64,000 nt of DNA, taken from NCBI RefSeq assembly GCF_900115565.1, contig NZ_FOWW01000011.1:1-64000 (forward strand). The letters run 5' to 3'. This stretch comes from Amycolatopsis arida (GTDB lineage: Bacteria > Actinomycetota > Actinomycetes > Mycobacteriales > Pseudonocardiaceae). A program made the position numbers and the translations under genes. Positions within the stretch are counted from its first letter, which is position 1. Every line of letters starts with the position of its first letter. This document shows, piece by piece, positions 17,883-28,016 of this stretch. Under the pieces are notes generated by a model that was not told where the DNA came from, made no database searches, and saw nothing but the letters and a program-made list of their open reading frames with translations.

Positions 17883-18689
17883 TCAGGCGCCGTCCTCCGG
17901 GGCGGTGAGCACCCAGGGGCCCTCGTCGGTGATCGCGACCGTGTGCTCCCAGTGGGCCGCTCGCGAACCGTCGGCGGTGACCACCGTCCAGCCGTCCGCG
18001 AGCTCCACGGTCTCGCCACTGCCGGAGGTCAGCATCGGCTCGATCGCCAGTGCCATCCCGACCCGCAACCGCGGCCCCTTGCCCGGCTTGCCGACGTTCG
18101 GGAGGAACGGCTCCATGTGCATCTGGCTGCCGATGCCGTGCCCGCCGTACTCGGCGATCATCCCGTACTCGACGGCATGGGCACTGCCCTCGCGCGCGGC
18201 CGCGGTCTCCACGGCGTGCGAGATGTCGGTCAGCCGGGCACCCGCGACCGCGGCCTCGACGCCGGCCCACATCGCCGCCCTCGTCGCCGCGGAGAGCGCG
18301 TGGTCGGCGGTGGACACGGTGCCCACCTCGATGGTCACCGCCGAGTCGCCGTGCCAGCCGTCCAGGATCGCGCCACAGTCGACGGAGAGCAGGTCACCCT
18401 CGGCCAGTCGCCGCTCGGCGGAGGGGATGCCGTGCACGATCTCCTCGTTCACCGACGCGCAGATGGAGGCGGGGAAGCCATGGTAGCCCTTGAACGACGG
18501 CACGGCCCCGGCGTCCCGGATGGTCTGCTCGGCGAGCTCGTCCAGTTCCGCCGTGCTGACCCCGGGCCGGGCCGCCGCGGTGACCAGCGCGAGCGTCCTG
18601 GCCACCACGAGCCCGGCGGCGCGCATCGCCTCCAGCTCGGTCCGGCTCTTGATCTCGATCATGCGATGTCGACGCAACAACCGCAGCAC
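17883..18689 (-). CDS. map: Methionine aminopeptidase type I
   Basis: MAP removes initiator methionine from nascent proteins using two divalent metals. The expected ligands are visible: Asp in LSVDCG, Asp in WHGDSA, His in GGHGIG, Glu in AIEPML and Glu in WEHTV. The GTG at 18689 follows GAGGCGGAG and gives a basic N-terminal VLRLLRRHR resembling M. tuberculosis MapA. An internal ATG at 18662 (MIEIKS) gives 259 aa but has no ribosome binding site. The gene starts 16 nt after adk, forming secY-adk-map. Confidence 0.96.
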   Translation of the reverse strand: MLRLLRRHRMIEIKSRTELEAMRAAGLVVARTLALVTAAARPGVSTAELDELAEQTIRDAGAVPSFKGYHGFPASICASVNEEIVHGIPSAERRLAEGDLLSVDCGAILDGWHGDSAVTIEVGTVSTADHALSAATRAAMWAGVEAAVAGARLTDISHAVETAAAREGSAHAVEYGMIAEYGGHGIGSQMHMEPFLPNVGKPGKGPRLRVGMALAIEPMLTSGSGETVELADGWTVVTADGSRAAHWEHTVAITDEGPWVLTAPEDGA

Positions 18690-18705
18690 GTGGGAGCGCT
18701 CCGCC

Positions 18706-19257
18706 TCACCGGCGCCGCAGGGCGTCGAGCACCCGCGCCGTCACCTCGTCGACGCTGCCCACCCCGTCGACGGTGACGAGGAGGTCGTCGTAGTACTCGA
18801 GCAGCGGCGCGGTCTCCGACCGGTACACCTGCTGCCGGCGCCGGATGACCTCCTCGGTGTCGTCCGACCTGCCCCGGGCCATCAGCCGCTCCACGAGGAC
18901 GTCCTCCGGCACCTTGAGCTCGACGACCGCGTCCAGCGAGGTGTCCGACTCGGCCAGCATCTGGCCGAGCACCTCGGCCTGCTTCGTGTTGCGCGGGAAG
19001 CCGTCGAGCAGGAAGCCGACCTTGGCGTCCGGCTCGACCAGCCGCTCGCGGACCATCTCGTTGGTCACCGTGTCCGGCACCAACTCGCCCGAGTCGAGGT
19101 AGCGCTTGGCCTCCCGGCCGAGCGGCGTCCGCTCGCCGACGTGGGCGCGGAACAGCTCCCCCGTCGAGATGTGCGGGACGCCCAGCCGCTCCGACAGCGC
19201 GACGGCCTGCGTGCCCTTGCCCGCGCCGGGCGGGCCGACGAGAACGACCCGCGTCAT
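18706..19257 (-). CDS. adk: Adenylate kinase
   Basis: Adk interconverts ATP, AMP and ADP. The 183-aa product has the P-loop GPPGAGKGT at residues 7-15, the AMP-binding TGELFR and LLDGFPRN segments and a short LID ([13 protein letters not shown]), so it is the short actinobacterial form without a zinc LID. Its ATG overlaps the secY stop by 4 nt (ATGA), giving translational coupling. Confidence 0.98.
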   Translation of the reverse strand: MTRVVLVGPPGAGKGTQAVALSERLGVPHISTGELFRAHVGERTPLGREAKRYLDSGELVPDTVTNEMVRERLVEPDAKVGFLLDGFPRNTKQAEVLGQMLAESDTSLDAVVELKVPEDVLVERLMARGRSDDTEEVIRRRQQVYRSETAPLLEYYDDLLVTVDGVGSVDEVTARVLDALRRR

Positions 19258-20561
19258 CGGAGGAACCCTTCGTAGTTGCGCTGCATGAGCTGGCTCTCGA
19301 TCTGCTTCATCGTGTCCAGCCCGACGCCGACCATGATCAGCACCGCGGTCCCACCGAACGGGAAGTTCTGGTTGTTGCCCTCGTCGGTGATGGACAGGAA
19401 GAAGTTCGGCAGGATCGCCACCAGGCCCAGGTAGATGGAGCCGGGGAAGGTGATCCGGTTCAGCACGAAGTGCAGGTACTCCGCGGTGGGCCGGCCCGGC
19501 CGGATGCCCGGGATGAAGCCGCCGAACTTCTTCATCTCCTCCGCGCGCTCGTCCACGTTGAACGTGATCGTGATGTAGAAGTACGTGAAGAAGATGATCA
19601 GGCTGAAGTACAGCAGGATGTGCATCCAGCTGGACTGGTCGACGATGTACTGCTGGAGGAACACCTGCCAGCCGGAGGCACTGTTCGGGTCGCCGACCAG
19701 CCGGCTGATCAGGTCGGGCAGGTACAGCAGCGAGGACCCGAAGATCACCGGGATGACACCGGCCTGGTTGACCTTGATCGGCAGGTAGGTGGAGGTGCCG
19801 CCGTACATCCGGCGGCCGACCATCCGCTTGGCGTACTGCACCGGGATGCGGCGCTGGCCCTGCTCGACGAAGACCACGCTGGCGATGATGGCCAGCGCCA
19901 GCACGCAGACGAACGCGAAGACCATGCCGCCCTGGCTGCTGAGGATGTTGGCGCCCTCGGCCGGGATCCTGGCCGCGATGTTCAGGAAGATCAGCACGGA
20001 CATGCCGTTGCCGACTCCGCGCTCGGTGATCAGTTCGCCGAGCCACATCATCACCGCGGTGCCGGCGGTCATCGTGAGCACGATGAGGCCGAGCGTGAAG
20101 ACGTCGTTGTCCGGGATCACCGGGGAGGGGCAGTCACCGAAGAGGCCGCCACGGTCGGCGAGCGCGACCACGCCGGTGGCCTGCAGGATCGCCAGGGCGA
20201 TGGTGAGGTAGCGGGTGTACTGGGTGAGCTTGCTCTGCCCGGCCTGCCCCTCCTTCTTCAGCTCCTCGAACCGCGGAATCACCACGGTGAGCAGCTGGAC
20301 GATGATGCTCGCCGTGATGTAGGGCATGATGCCGGTCGCGAAGATCGACAGCTGCAGCAGCGCCCCACCGCTGAACAGGTTCAGCAGTGAGTAGATGCCT
20401 TGGTCGTCGACCTGCGCCTGACATTCCTGCACGTTGGGATAGGAGATCCCGGGCGACGGCGTGACCGCACCGACCCGGTACACGGCCACGATCATCAGCG
20501 TGAACAGGATCTTCTTGCGCAGGTCCGGCGTCGCGAGGGCCGAGCGGAAGGCGCTGAGCAC
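19254..20561 (-). CDS. secY: Protein translocase subunit SecY
   Basis: SecY is the ten-helix channel of the Sec translocon. The GTG at 20561 ([18 protein letters not shown]) follows GGAGG with a 7-nt spacing and gives 435 aa, the usual length; the longer frame to 20675 adds 38 unlike residues. Conserved segments include [29 protein letters not shown] and [10 protein letters not shown]. It is separated from rplO by a 435-nt gap with hairpins and is coupled to adk. Confidence 0.97.
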   Translation of the reverse strand: MLSAFRSALATPDLRKKILFTLMIVAVYRVGAVTPSPGISYPNVQECQAQVDDQGIYSLLNLFSGGALLQLSIFATGIMPYITASIIVQLLTVVIPRFEELKKEGQAGQSKLTQYTRYLTIALAILQATGVVALADRGGLFGDCPSPVIPDNDVFTLGLIVLTMTAGTAVMMWLGELITERGVGNGMSVLIFLNIAARIPAEGANILSSQGGMVFAFVCVLALAIIASVVFVEQGQRRIPVQYAKRMVGRRMYGGTSTYLPIKVNQAGVIPVIFGSSLLYLPDLISRLVGDPNSASGWQVFLQQYIVDQSSWMHILLYFSLIIFFTYFYITITFNVDERAEEMKKFGGFIPGIRPGRPTAEYLHFVLNRITFPGSIYLGLVAILPNFFLSITDEGNNQNFPFGGTAVLIMVGVGLDTMKQIESQLMQRNYEGFLR

Positions 20562-20661
20562 GCGGGGGACCTCCTCGACGTCGTCGGCGGTCAGCCGACG
20601 AACGGCTTTGGCCGGCACGGCGGCCGGCGGGAACTCACTGTCGCTGGCGGGCAAGCCAGGA

Positions 20662-20691
20662 ACGCTTCGGGGCACACGTGTCCCGAAGCGT
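20662..20691 (-). promoter_or_regulatory. Palindrome in the secY leader
   Basis: Perfect 10-bp inverted arms (ACGCTTCGGG/CCCGAAGCGT) enclose a 10-nt centre that contains ACACGTGT. It lies about 100 nt before secY within the 20562-20996 gap, which has no gene. It could be an operator or a leader RNA hairpin. A TAGAGT hexamer at about 20699-20704 on the minus strand could be a weak -10. Confidence 0.45.
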
Positions 20692-20944
20692 GTCGCTGAA
20701 CTCTAACAGCCCCTGGCCGGACTCCCGCAGGGCATGGCCCAAAAACCGACGGACGTCGCACCGCGTGGAACCGGCCGCCCGTGCGGTCGGCGCCGGCCGC
20801 ACCGGTCGACCCTCCGAAACGCGCCGTCACCGGGGCCGGCGAGCCGCGGCGACCGCTGCGACGACGGTCACGTCCGGATGCGGCCGGCCACGTCACGGGA
20901 CGACCAACCGCGGCCATGCCGGGCGCGGCGCGGTCGACAACGAC

Positions 20945-20980
20945 GAGTGGCCCGCCCGGCGGGTGCCGGACGGGCCGCTC
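20945..20980 (-). terminator. Hairpin downstream of rplO
   Basis: A 16-bp stem with two mismatches and an ACCC loop begins 17 nt after the rplO stop. Only weak U-content follows. It plausibly ends or attenuates the large S10-spc transcript before secY, which would then need its own promoter. Confidence 0.5.
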
Positions 20981-20996
20981 GTGGACCGAGCCGGGG

Positions 20997-21443
20997 TCAC
21001 TTCGTGGTGGCGGAGCCACCAGCGGCCTCCAGCTTCTCCTTCGCGCTCTTCGAGAAGGCGTCCGCGGTGACGTCGAGCTTGACGCCGTCCACATCGCCGT
21101 TGCCGAGCACCTTCACGAGCTTGCCCTTGCGGACCAGCCCGCGCGCGGCGAGCTCCTCCGGCCCGACCTTGCCGCCGTCGGCGAACACCCTGGCGATGTC
21201 ACCCACGTTCACCGGCTGGTACTCGGTGCGGAACCGGTTGGTGAAGCCGCGCAGCTTCGGCAGCCGCATGTGGAGGGGCATCTGCCCACCCTCGAAGCCG
21301 GCGGGCACGTTCTTGCGGGCCTTGGTGCCCTTCGTGCCACGCCCCGCGGTCTTGCCCTTCGAGCCCTCACCACGGCCGACCCGGATCTTGTCGCGCTTGG
21401 CGCCGGGCGCGGGCCGCAGGTGGTGGATCTTGATGGCGGTCAT
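20997..21443 (-). CDS. rplO: 50S ribosomal protein uL15
   Basis: uL15 helps fold the 23S rRNA core. The 148-aa product has the Gly/Lys-rich N-terminus ([19 protein letters not shown]) and the C-terminal [12 protein letters not shown] domain. Its ATG overlaps the rpmD stop by 4 nt. It is the last gene of the spc block before a hairpin-rich gap. Confidence 0.98.
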   Translation of the reverse strand: MTAIKIHHLRPAPGAKRDKIRVGRGEGSKGKTAGRGTKGTKARKNVPAGFEGGQMPLHMRLPKLRGFTNRFRTEYQPVNVGDIARVFADGGKVGPEELAARGLVRKGKLVKVLGNGDVDGVKLDVTADAFSKSAKEKLEAAGGSATTK

Positions 21444-21625
21444 GACTGGACCTCCTCCACAGTCACCAGGTGCCGGACCGTGTGGATCAGGCCGCGGACC
21501 TGGGGAGTGTCCTCACGCACCACGGACTGCCGGATCTTGCGCAGCCCGAGGGTGCGCAGCGACTCCCGGTGGTTCCGCTTGGTGCCGATCGTGCTCCTGA
21601 TCTGGGTGACCTTCAGCTGAGCCAT
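21440..21625 (-). CDS. rpmD: 50S ribosomal protein uL30
   Basis: The ATG at 21625 gives [20 protein letters not shown] and a 61-aa uL30, the standard short bacterial form. The extended frame to 21694 is not L30-like. It starts 1 nt after the rpsE stop and overlaps rplO by 4 nt. Confidence 0.97.
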   Translation of the reverse strand: MAQLKVTQIRSTIGTKRNHRESLRTLGLRKIRQSVVREDTPQVRGLIHTVRHLVTVEEVQS

Positions 21626-21626
21626 G

Positions 21627-22265
21627 TCAGATCCCCTGCCCCGCACGCTGCCGCAGCATCCGGGCCGGCGCCACGTCCTCGAGCGGAAGGCCACGGCGCG
21701 CCGCGACCTCCTCGGGACGCTGCAGGTCCTTCAGCGCCTTCACGGTCGCGTGCACGATGTTGATCGCGTTGTCGCTGCCCAGCGACTTGGACAGCACGTC
21801 GTGCACGCCCGCGCACTCCAGCACGGCCCGCACCGGGCCACCGGCGATGACACCGGTACCCGCGCTGGCCGGCCGCAGCAGCACGACACCCGCGGCGTCC
21901 TCACCCTGCACCGGGTGCGGGATGGTGCCGGCGATGCGCGGAACGCGGAAGAAGTTCTTCTTGGCCTCCTCGACGCCCTTGGCGATCGCCGAGGGCACCT
22001 CCTTGGCCTTGCCGTAGCCGACGCCGACCTGCCCGTCGCCGTCACCGACGACCACCAGCGCGGTGAAGCTGAACCGCCGACCGCCCTTGACGACCTTGGC
22101 GACGCGGTTGATCGCGACGACGCGCTCGAGGTGCGGGGTCTTGTCCTGGGCCGCCCCGCCACGGCCACCATCGCGACGGTCCCTGCGGTCGCGGCGGTCA
22201 CCGCGATCGCCGCCGGGGCCACCCTGGCCCTGGCCGCCGCCGAACTGCCGTGTACGTCCCGGCAT
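21627..22265 (-). CDS. rpsE: 30S ribosomal protein uS5
   Basis: uS5 contributes to mRNA unwinding and decoding fidelity. The 212-aa product has the S5 double-stranded RNA-binding core ([20 protein letters not shown] and the [15 protein letters not shown] region) after a Gly/Arg/Asp-rich N-terminal tail with RDRRDRRD units. That tail is common in actinobacterial S5 and makes the protein longer than the E. coli form. Confidence 0.98.
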   Translation of the reverse strand: MPGRTRQFGGGQGQGGPGGDRGDRRDRRDRRDGGRGGAAQDKTPHLERVVAINRVAKVVKGGRRFSFTALVVVGDGDGQVGVGYGKAKEVPSAIAKGVEEAKKNFFRVPRIAGTIPHPVQGEDAAGVVLLRPASAGTGVIAGGPVRAVLECAGVHDVLSKSLGSDNAINIVHATVKALKDLQRPEEVAARRGLPLEDVAPARMLRQRAGQGI

Positions 22266-22296
22266 CAGGCTTTCCTTCCCTCTCCACTAACCATGC

Positions 22297-22695
22297 TCAG
22301 AACTCCAACCCCGCCTCGCGGGCCGCGTCCGCCAGCGCCGCGATCCGGCCGTGGTAGTCGTTGCCACCCCGGTCGAACACCACGCTGGTGATCCCGGCGG
22401 CCTTGGCCCGGCCGGCGATCAGCTCGCCGACCTTGGCGGCCTTGGCCTTCTTGTCGCCGTCCACCGCCCGCACGTCCGCCTCCAGGGTGGACGCCGCCGC
22501 CAGGGTGTGCCCGGCGAGGTCGTCGATCACCTGCACGTGGATGTGTCGGCTGGACCGCTTCACCGACAGCCGCGGCCGCTCCGGGGTGCCGCTGATCTTC
22601 TTGCGGAGCCGGAAGTGCCGGCGGGTCTTCGCCACGCGGCGCCGGGTGGAGATGTCCTTGCCGATCGGCTTGCGCTTGGTTGCCGTTTCGCTCAT
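22297..22695 (-). CDS. rplR: 50S ribosomal protein uL18
   Basis: uL18 binds 5S rRNA with uL5. The 132-aa product shows [19 protein letters not shown] and the end [24 protein letters not shown]. The ATG at 22695 ([10 protein letters not shown]) is chosen. A GTG at 22701 that overlaps the rplF stop (GTGA) would add two residues and is also plausible. Confidence 0.96.
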   Translation of the reverse strand: MSETATKRKPIGKDISTRRRVAKTRRHFRLRKKISGTPERPRLSVKRSSRHIHVQVIDDLAGHTLAAASTLEADVRAVDGDKKAKAAKVGELIAGRAKAAGITSVVFDRGGNDYHGRIAALADAAREAGLEF

Positions 22696-22697
22696 GA

Positions 22698-23237
22698 TCA
22701 CTTACCCGTCTTTCCGACCTTGCGCCGGATGCGCTCGCCCTCGTAGCGCAGGCCCTTGCCCTTGTACGGGTCCGGGCGCCGCAGCTTGCGGATCACCGCG
22801 GCGGTCTCTCCGACCTTCTGCTTGTCGATCCCGCTGACCGAGAACCGCGTCGGGCTCTCCACCGTGAACGTGATGCCCTCCGGCGCCGCGATGCGCACCG
22901 GGTGGCTGTAGCCCAGGGCGAACTCGAGGTCCGAGCCCTTGGCCTGCACGCGGTAGCCGACGCCGTGGATCTCCATCTTCTTCTGGTAGCCCTCGGTGAC
23001 CCCGACGACGAGGTTGTTCACCAGGGTGCGGGTCAGCCCGTGCAGCGCCCTGCTCTCCCGCTCGTCGTCGGGCCGCTTCACCTGGAGCGTGCCGTCCTCG
23101 GCGCGCTCGACGGTGATCGGCTCGGCGACCGTGTGCTCAAGGGTGCCCTTGGGCCCCTTGACCGTGATGTGCTGGCCGTTGATGGTCACCTCGACCCCGG
23201 AGGGGACGGGAATCGGCAGCTTTCCGATACGCGACAT
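22698..23237 (-). CDS. rplF: 50S ribosomal protein uL6
   Basis: uL6 sits near the factor-binding site of the 50S subunit. The 179-aa protein starts [17 protein letters not shown] and keeps the conserved [16 protein letters not shown] near its end. Normal length; 18 nt after rpsH. Confidence 0.98.
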   Translation of the reverse strand: MSRIGKLPIPVPSGVEVTINGQHITVKGPKGTLEHTVAEPITVERAEDGTLQVKRPDDERESRALHGLTRTLVNNLVVGVTEGYQKKMEIHGVGYRVQAKGSDLEFALGYSHPVRIAAPEGITFTVESPTRFSVSGIDKQKVGETAAVIRKLRRPDPYKGKGLRYEGERIRRKVGKTGK

Positions 23238-23255
23238 GCCTGTTGTCCCCCTTCC

Positions 23256-23654
23256 TCACCAGACGTAGGCGAGGACTTCGCCGCCCACGCCGTTGCGCTT
23301 GGCCTGCCGGTCCGTCTGCAGCCCGGCCGACGTCGAGATGATCGCGATGCCAAGGCCGCCCAGGACGTTGGGCAGTTCGGTCGATTTCGCATACACCCGC
23401 AGACCGGGCTTGGAAACCCGGCGCAGACCGGCGATGCTGCGTTCCCGGTTCGGGCCGTACTTCAGCTGCACGACGAGGTTCTTGTGCTTCTCACCCGGCT
23501 CGTCCCGGTAGTCCGCGATGTAGCCCTCCCGCTTGAGGATCTCGGCGATGTTCGCCTTGATCTTCGAGTGCGGGAGCACGACCTCGTCGTGGTACGCCGA
23601 GTTCGCGTTGCGCAGACGTGTCAGGAAGTCTGCGATCGGGTCGGTCATCGTCAT
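23256..23654 (-). CDS. rpsH: 30S ribosomal protein uS8
   Basis: uS8 binds the central domain of 16S rRNA and in many bacteria represses its own operon. The 132-aa protein starts [17 protein letters not shown] and contains the C-terminal signature ([15 protein letters not shown] followed by GGEVLAYVW). Normal length. Confidence 0.98.
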   Translation of the reverse strand: MTMTDPIADFLTRLRNANSAYHDEVVLPHSKIKANIAEILKREGYIADYRDEPGEKHKNLVVQLKYGPNRERSIAGLRRVSKPGLRVYAKSTELPNVLGGLGIAIISTSAGLQTDRQAKRNGVGGEVLAYVW

Positions 23655-23732
23655 GGTGACCTGTCAACCTTTCTCGCCCTGGTTCCCCGCTCCGGGGCCT
23701 GTGGCGAACTGGTAGGAAAAGAATTACGGCCG

Positions 23733-23918
23733 TTACCAGCTGGACTTGCTGACACCGGGCAGCTCACCCGCGTGCGCCATCTCCCGCAGGCAGATCCGGC
23801 AGAGGCCGAACTTGCGGAACACCGAGTGCGGTCGCCCGCACCGGTTGCAGCGGGTGTAGGCGCGCACCTTGAACTTCGGCTTCTTCGCGGCCTTGTGAAT
23901 CAGCGCCTTCTTCGCCAT
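23733..23918 (-). CDS. rpsN: 30S ribosomal protein uS14, zinc-binding type
   Basis: The 61-aa type Z uS14 begins [21 protein letters not shown]. It carries two CxxC pairs (CNRC and CRIC), so it is the zinc-dependent form. The start overlaps the rplE stop by one base (TAATG). Many actinobacteria also encode a zinc-free paralogue elsewhere, which would replace this one under zinc starvation; none is in this window. Confidence 0.97.
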   Translation of the reverse strand: MAKKALIHKAAKKPKFKVRAYTRCNRCGRPHSVFRKFGLCRICLREMAHAGELPGVSKSSW

Positions 23919-24487
23919 TAGCTCTCCTTGAACGGGAAGCCGAGCTTGCGGAGCAGCGCGCGGCCTTCCTCGTCGTTGGTGGCGGTGGTGACCACGGTGA
24001 CGTCCATGCCCCGCGGACGGTCGATGGAGTCCGGGTTGATCTCGTGGAACATCGACTGCTCGGTGAGCCCGAACGTGTAGTTGCCGTTGCCGTCGAACTG
24101 CTTCGGCGACAGCCCACGGAAGTCCCGGATACGCGGCAGGGCGATGGTCAGCAGCCGGTCGAGGAACTCCCACATCCGGTCGCCGCGCAGCGTGGCGCGC
24201 GCGCCGATCGGCATGCCCTCGCGCAGCTTGAACTGCGCGATGGACTTGCGGGCCCTGCGGATCTCGGGCTTCTGCCCGGTGATCGTGGCGAGGTCGCGGA
24301 CGGCGCCCTCGATCAGCTTGCTGTCCCGGGCGGCGTCGCCGACGCCCATGTTCACCACGACCTTCACCACGCCAGGGATCTGGTGCGGGTTCGTGTACCC
24401 GAACTCCTCGCGGAGCTGACCGGCGATCTCCTCGCGGTACCGGGTCTTCAACCGCGGCGTCGGGTATGTCTTCTCTGCGGTGGTCAT
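23918..24487 (-). CDS. rplE: 50S ribosomal protein uL5
   Basis: uL5 binds 5S rRNA and contacts P-site tRNA. The 189-aa protein has [15 protein letters not shown] and the C-terminal [20 protein letters not shown] segment. It overlaps rplX by one base (TGATG) and rpsN by one base. Confidence 0.98.
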   Translation of the reverse strand: MTTAEKTYPTPRLKTRYREEIAGQLREEFGYTNPHQIPGVVKVVVNMGVGDAARDSKLIEGAVRDLATITGQKPEIRRARKSIAQFKLREGMPIGARATLRGDRMWEFLDRLLTIALPRIRDFRGLSPKQFDGNGNYTFGLTEQSMFHEINPDSIDRPRGMDVTVVTTATNDEEGRALLRKLGFPFKES

Positions 24488-24801
24488 CAGATGTCCTTGC
24501 CCGTCCTGCGCGAGATCCGGACCTTCTTGCCGTCCTCGCCGATGCGGTAGCCCACCCGGGTCGGCTTGCCGTCGGAGTCGACGACCATCACGTTCGACAC
24601 GTGGATGGGCGCTTCCTGGGTCACGATGCCGCCGGACTGCGCACCCCGCTGGGTCTGGGTGATCCGGGTGTGCTTCTTGATCCGGTTCACGCCCTCGACG
24701 AGGATCCGCTGCCGGTCCGGGTAGGCCTGGATGACCTTGCCCTTCGCGCCCTTGTCCTTGCCGGAAATGACGACGACCGTGTCGCCCTTCTTCACCTTCA
24801 T
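24487..24801 (-). CDS. rplX: 50S ribosomal protein uL24
   Basis: uL24 initiates 50S assembly. The 104-aa protein begins [18 protein letters not shown], with a KOW motif at the N-terminus and an [10 protein letters not shown] end. It is 3 nt downstream of the rplN stop and overlaps rplE by one base. Confidence 0.98.
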   Translation of the reverse strand: MKVKKGDTVVVISGKDKGAKGKVIQAYPDRQRILVEGVNRIKKHTRITQTQRGAQSGGIVTQEAPIHVSNVMVVDSDGKPTRVGYRIGEDGKKVRISRRTGKDI

Positions 24802-24804
24802 CAG

Positions 24805-25173
24805 TTACAACACCTCCGGCGCGAGGGAGATGATCTTCATGAACTTCCGGTCACGAAGCTCGCGGCCGACCGGCCCGAAGATACGGGTGCCCCGCGGCTC
24901 GTTGTCGTTCTTGATGAGCACCGCGGCGTTCTCGTCGAACCTGATGTAGGAGCCGTCGGGGCGACGCTTCTCCTTCTTCGTGCGGACGACGACGGCCTTG
25001 ACCACGTCACCACGCTTCACGTTGGCGCCCGGGATGGCGTCCTTGACGGTGGCGACGATGATGTCGCCGATGCCCGCGTAGCGCCGCCCCGAGCCACCGA
25101 GCACGCGGATGGTCAGGATCTCCTTGGCACCCGTGTTGTCGGCGACTCGCAGTCGCGACTCCTGCTGGATCAC
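24805..25173 (-). CDS. rplN: 50S ribosomal protein uL14
   Basis: uL14 forms an inter-subunit bridge. The 122-aa protein starts at GTG 25173 (reads [20 protein letters not shown]) with CAGGAG upstream and keeps [13 protein letters not shown] near the C-terminus. Normal length. Confidence 0.98.
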   Translation of the reverse strand: MIQQESRLRVADNTGAKEILTIRVLGGSGRRYAGIGDIIVATVKDAIPGANVKRGDVVKAVVVRTKKEKRRPDGSYIRFDENAAVLIKNDNEPRGTRIFGPVGRELRDRKFMKIISLAPEVL

Positions 25174-25225
25174 GTCAACTCCTGTATGTCGCGCCGGTTC
25201 TGGGCGAGCCCAGCCTGGCGGAACG

Positions 25226-25245
25226 AAAAGGGACCGGACGGCCCC
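25226..25245 (-). terminator. Short intrinsic-terminator-like hairpin between rpsQ and rplN
   Basis: On the minus strand GGGGCC, a GTCC loop and GGTCCC (one G-U pair) are followed directly by TTTT. The stem is only 6 bp, so it would attenuate rather than fully stop transcription into rplN. Confidence 0.4.
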
Positions 25246-25248
25246 TGC

Positions 25249-25530
25249 TTACTTGGCCTTCTCGCGGATCTCGACCAGCCGCCACCGCTTCGTGGCCGAC
25301 AGCGGGCGGGTCTCCATCAGCAGCACGCGGTCACCGATGCCGGCGGTGTTGTCCTCGTCGTGCGCCTTCACCTTCTTGGTGGAGCGCATGACCTTGCCGT
25401 ACAGCGGGTGCTTCTTGCGGTCCTCGAGCTCGACCACGATCGTCTTGTCCATCTTGTCCGAGACGACCATGCCCTCCCGGACCTTCCGGTAGTTGCGGCC
25501 GGATTCCTTGTTCTGCACCGGCTCGGTCAT
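25249..25530 (-). CDS. rpsQ: 30S ribosomal protein uS17
   Basis: uS17 is an OB-fold primary rRNA binder. The 93-aa protein has [19 protein letters not shown] and [20 protein letters not shown]. Its ATG overlaps the rpmC stop by 4 nt. Confidence 0.98.
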   Translation of the reverse strand: MTEPVQNKESGRNYRKVREGMVVSDKMDKTIVVELEDRKKHPLYGKVMRSTKKVKAHDEDNTAGIGDRVLLMETRPLSATKRWRLVEIREKAK

Positions 25531-25781
25531 GCGGCACCTTCACTCTCGTCCGTGTCGTCAGGGGCGACCGACAACCCGAGCTCGCGCTCACGCATCACCG
25601 TGTAGATGCGCGCGATGTCCGTGCGGACCGTGCGCAGGCGGCGGTTGTTGTCCAGCTGCCCGGTGGCCATCTGGAAGCGGAGGTTGAACAGCTCCTCCTT
25701 GGCCTCCTTCAGCCGCAGCACGAGCTCCTCGGCGGAGAGCTCGCGAAGTTCTGACGCCGCGACGCCTCCGGCTTTCGCCAT
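25527..25781 (-). CDS. rpmC: 50S ribosomal protein uL29
   Basis: uL29 lies at the tunnel exit and helps dock SRP and trigger factor. The 84-aa helical protein contains [20 protein letters not shown] and [14 protein letters not shown]. The N-terminus ([10 protein letters not shown]) is slightly extended. It overlaps rplP by one base and rpsQ by four. Confidence 0.97.
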   Translation of the reverse strand: MAKAGGVAASELRELSAEELVLRLKEAKEELFNLRFQMATGQLDNNRRLRTVRTDIARIYTVMRERELGLSVAPDDTDESEGAA

Positions 25782-26200
25782 CAGAACTCACCACCTTCAC
25801 GGGTCACGATTCGGCACTTCATCGGCAGCTTGTGGATCGCGCGGCGGAGCGCCTCGCGGGCCACGGCCTCGTTCGGGAAGCTCATCTCGAACATCACCCG
25901 GCCGGGCTTGACGTTGGCCACCCACCACTCGGGAGAGCCCTTACCGGACCCCATCCGGGTCTCGGCCGGCTTCTTGGTGAGCGGGCGGTCCGGGAAGATG
26001 TTGATCCAGATCTTCCCGCCACGCTTGATGTGCCGGGTCATGGCGATACGAGCGGACTCGATCTGCCGGTTGGTCACGTAGCTGTGCTCGAGCGCCTGGA
26101 TGCCGTACTCGCCGAAGTTCACCTTCGTGCCGCCCTTGGCGGCGCCGGAGCGCTTCGGGGAGTGCTGCTTGCGGTGCTTGACCTTGCGTGGGATGAGCAC
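25781..26200 (-). CDS. rplP: 50S ribosomal protein uL16
   Basis: uL16 organises the A-site region of the 50S subunit. The 139-aa protein begins [19 protein letters not shown] and has [19 protein letters not shown]. It is 3 nt after rpsC. Normal length. Confidence 0.98.
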   Translation of the reverse strand: MLIPRKVKHRKQHSPKRSGAAKGGTKVNFGEYGIQALEHSYVTNRQIESARIAMTRHIKRGGKIWINIFPDRPLTKKPAETRMGSGKGSPEWWVANVKPGRVMFEMSFPNEAVAREALRRAIHKLPMKCRIVTREGGEF

Positions 26201-26203
26201 GCC

Positions 26204-27253
26204 TCAGCCCTCCGTCTTCTCGGCCGCGTTCGGCGACCCCTGGGCGGGCGCCTCGCGCGTCGCGTCGTCCGTGTCGCTGCGCCCGCTGCCCTGCGCGGCG
26301 GTGCCGACACCCATCTCGTTCTCCCGGCTGCCGCCCCGCTGCCCAGCCTCGCGGCCGGGGGCCCTGGTGCCCGCCTCCTGGGTGGCGGCGCGGGGTCCTG
26401 CCTCCTGGGCGGCGGCACGCGGTCCTGCCTCCTGGGCGGCGGCACGCGGTCCTGCCTCCTGGGCGGCGGCACGCGGTCCTGCCTCCTGGGCGGCGGCCCG
26501 ACCGGCCTCGGTCGAGGTGGGCGTGGTGCCCGACGCGCCCGAGCGACGCGGGCGGGACGGGCGGTCCCGGCGCGGCGCGCGCTCGGCGGCCGCGGCGGCG
26601 TCCCGCGCCTCCTTGGCCTTGAGCCCACCGACGATGTCGCCCTTGTAGATCCACACCTTCACGCCGATGCGGCCGAACGTCGTCCTGGCCTCGAAGAAGC
26701 CGTAGTCGATGTCCGCGCGCAGCGTGTGCAGCGGCACCCGGCCGTCGCGGTAGTGCTCCGAGCGGGACATCTCGGCACCGCCCAGCCGTCCGCTGCACTG
26801 CACCCGGATGCCCTTCACCTGCGGCGAGCGCATCGAGGTCTGGATCGCCTTGCGCATCGCGCGGCGGAACGCCACCCGGTTGGACAGCTGCTCGGCGACA
26901 CCCTGCGCGACGAGCTGGGCGTCCGCCTCGGGGTTCTTCACCTCGAGGATGTTCAGCTGGACCTGCTTCTTGGTCAGCTTCTCCAGCGCGCCACGGATCC
27001 GGTCGGCCTCCGCGCCGCGGCGGCCGATCACGATGCCTGGCCGAGCGGTGTGGATGTCGACGCGGACCCGGTCACGGGTGCGCTCGATGTCCACCTTCGA
27101 GATGCCGGCCCGCTCCATGCCCGTGGACAGGAGCTTGCGGATCTTGACGTCCTCGGCCACGTACTCGGCGTACTGCTTGTCGGCGTACCACCGCGACTTC
27201 CAGTCCGTGGTGATCCCGAGCCGGAAGCCGTGCGGGTTGATCTTCTGGCCCAC
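26204..27253 (-). CDS. rpsC: 30S ribosomal protein uS3 with repetitive C-terminal tail
   Basis: uS3 lines the mRNA entry channel. Residues 1 to about 215 are a normal S3 with a KH domain ([15 protein letters not shown]) and the C-terminal [16 protein letters not shown]. The next ~135 residues are a low-complexity extension that includes five AAAQEAGPR-like repeats from a 27-bp DNA minisatellite and ends in an acidic, polar tail. The 349-aa total is far above E. coli (233). The GTG at 27253 overlaps the rplV stop by one base (TAGTG). Confidence 0.97.
   Translation of the reverse strand: MGQKINPHGFRLGITTDWKSRWYADKQYAEYVAEDVKIRKLLSTGMERAGISKVDIERTRDRVRVDIHTARPGIVIGRRGAEADRIRGALEKLTKKQVQLNILEVKNPEADAQLVAQGVAEQLSNRVAFRRAMRKAIQTSMRSPQVKGIRVQCSGRLGGAEMSRSEHYRDGRVPLHTLRADIDYGFFEARTTFGRIGVKVWIYKGDIVGGLKAKEARDAAAAAERAPRRDRPSRPRRSGASGTTPTSTEAGRAAAQEAGPRAAAQEAGPRAAAQEAGPRAAAQEAGPRAATQEAGTRAPGREAGQRGGSRENEMGVGTAAQGSGRSDTDDATREAPAQGSPNAAEKTEG
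26373..26507 (-). repeat. 27-bp tandem minisatellite inside rpsC
   Basis: Five head-to-tail 27-bp units encode A-G-P-R-A-A-A-Q-E. The units at 26400-26426, 26427-26453 and 26454-26480 are identical. The flanking units at 26373 and 26481 are diverged. The 27-bp period keeps frame, so unit number could vary without breaking uS3. Confidence 0.9.
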
Positions 27254-27681
27254 TACCGGCCACCTGCCTTCTTCTTGCTCTTCGTCTTCGCCTTCGCCTT
27301 CGCCTTGGCCTCGGGCCGGGACTCGACCTCCACCGTGATGTGGCTGGTCCGCTTGCGGATCCGGTAGGCGCGACCCTGCGCGCGGGGCCGGATGCGCTTG
27401 AGCGTCGGGCCCTCGTCGGCGTAGGCGTGCTTGATCCAGAGCGTGTCCGGGTCCAGGTCGAGGTTGTTCTCGGCGTTGGCCGCGGCGCTGGCGATCACCT
27501 TCGCCAGCGGGTCGCTGGCCGACTGCGGCGCGAACCGGAGCACGGCCAGGGCCTCCTCGACGCTACGGCCCTTGATGAGCTCGATCACCCGGCGCACCTT
27601 CGACGGCGAGGACCGGACGAAGCGAGCCCGCGCCACGGCCGTCGGCAGGGCTTCCGCCGTGGCCTCCTTCTGGGCGTTCAT
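27253..27681 (-). CDS. rplV: 50S ribosomal protein uL22
   Basis: uL22 has a loop lining the exit tunnel, a macrolide-resistance site. The ATG at 27681 gives [20 protein letters not shown] and 142 aa. The core [20 protein letters not shown] and [18 protein letters not shown] are intact. A Lys/Ala tail ([16 protein letters not shown]) is added, as is common in actinobacteria. The open frame beyond the ATG is a shadow of rpsS. Confidence 0.97.
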   Translation of the reverse strand: MNAQKEATAEALPTAVARARFVRSSPSKVRRVIELIKGRSVEEALAVLRFAPQSASDPLAKVIASAAANAENNLDLDPDTLWIKHAYADEGPTLKRIRPRAQGRAYRIRKRTSHITVEVESRPEAKAKAKAKTKSKKKAGGR

Positions 27682-27716
27682 CGCTGCATTCCCTAACTCT
27701 CTCGTGGCTCGCTCGC

Positions 27717-27998
27717 TCAGCGGCGGCGCGACTTGCGGTCGTCCTTGACGTGACCCTTGAAGGTGCGGGTCGGGGCGAACTCGCCCAGCTTGTGACCCAC
27801 CATCGCCTCGGTGACGAACACCGGGACGTGCTTGCGGCCGTCGTGCACGGCGATGGTGTGCCCGAGCATGTCCGGGATGATCGTGGACCGGCGGGACCAC
27901 GTCTTGATCACCGTCTTCTTGCCCGACTCGTTGAGCGCGTCCACCTTCTTGAGCAGGTGGTCGTCCACGAACGGGCCCTTTTTCAGGCTGCGCGGCAT
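27717..27998 (-). CDS. rpsS: 30S ribosomal protein uS19
   Basis: uS19 forms a head complex with uS13. The 93-aa protein begins [19 protein letters not shown] and contains [18 protein letters not shown]. Normal length; 18 nt after rplB. Confidence 0.98.
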   Translation of the reverse strand: MPRSLKKGPFVDDHLLKKVDALNESGKKTVIKTWSRRSTIIPDMLGHTIAVHDGRKHVPVFVTEAMVGHKLGEFAPTRTFKGHVKDDRKSRRR

Positions 27999-28016
27999 GT
28001 GCTTCTACCTCCCTGC

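Noticed and set aside
26373-26507. CRISPR-like array
   Set aside because: The units are contiguous with no spacers, in frame, and encode part of uS3.
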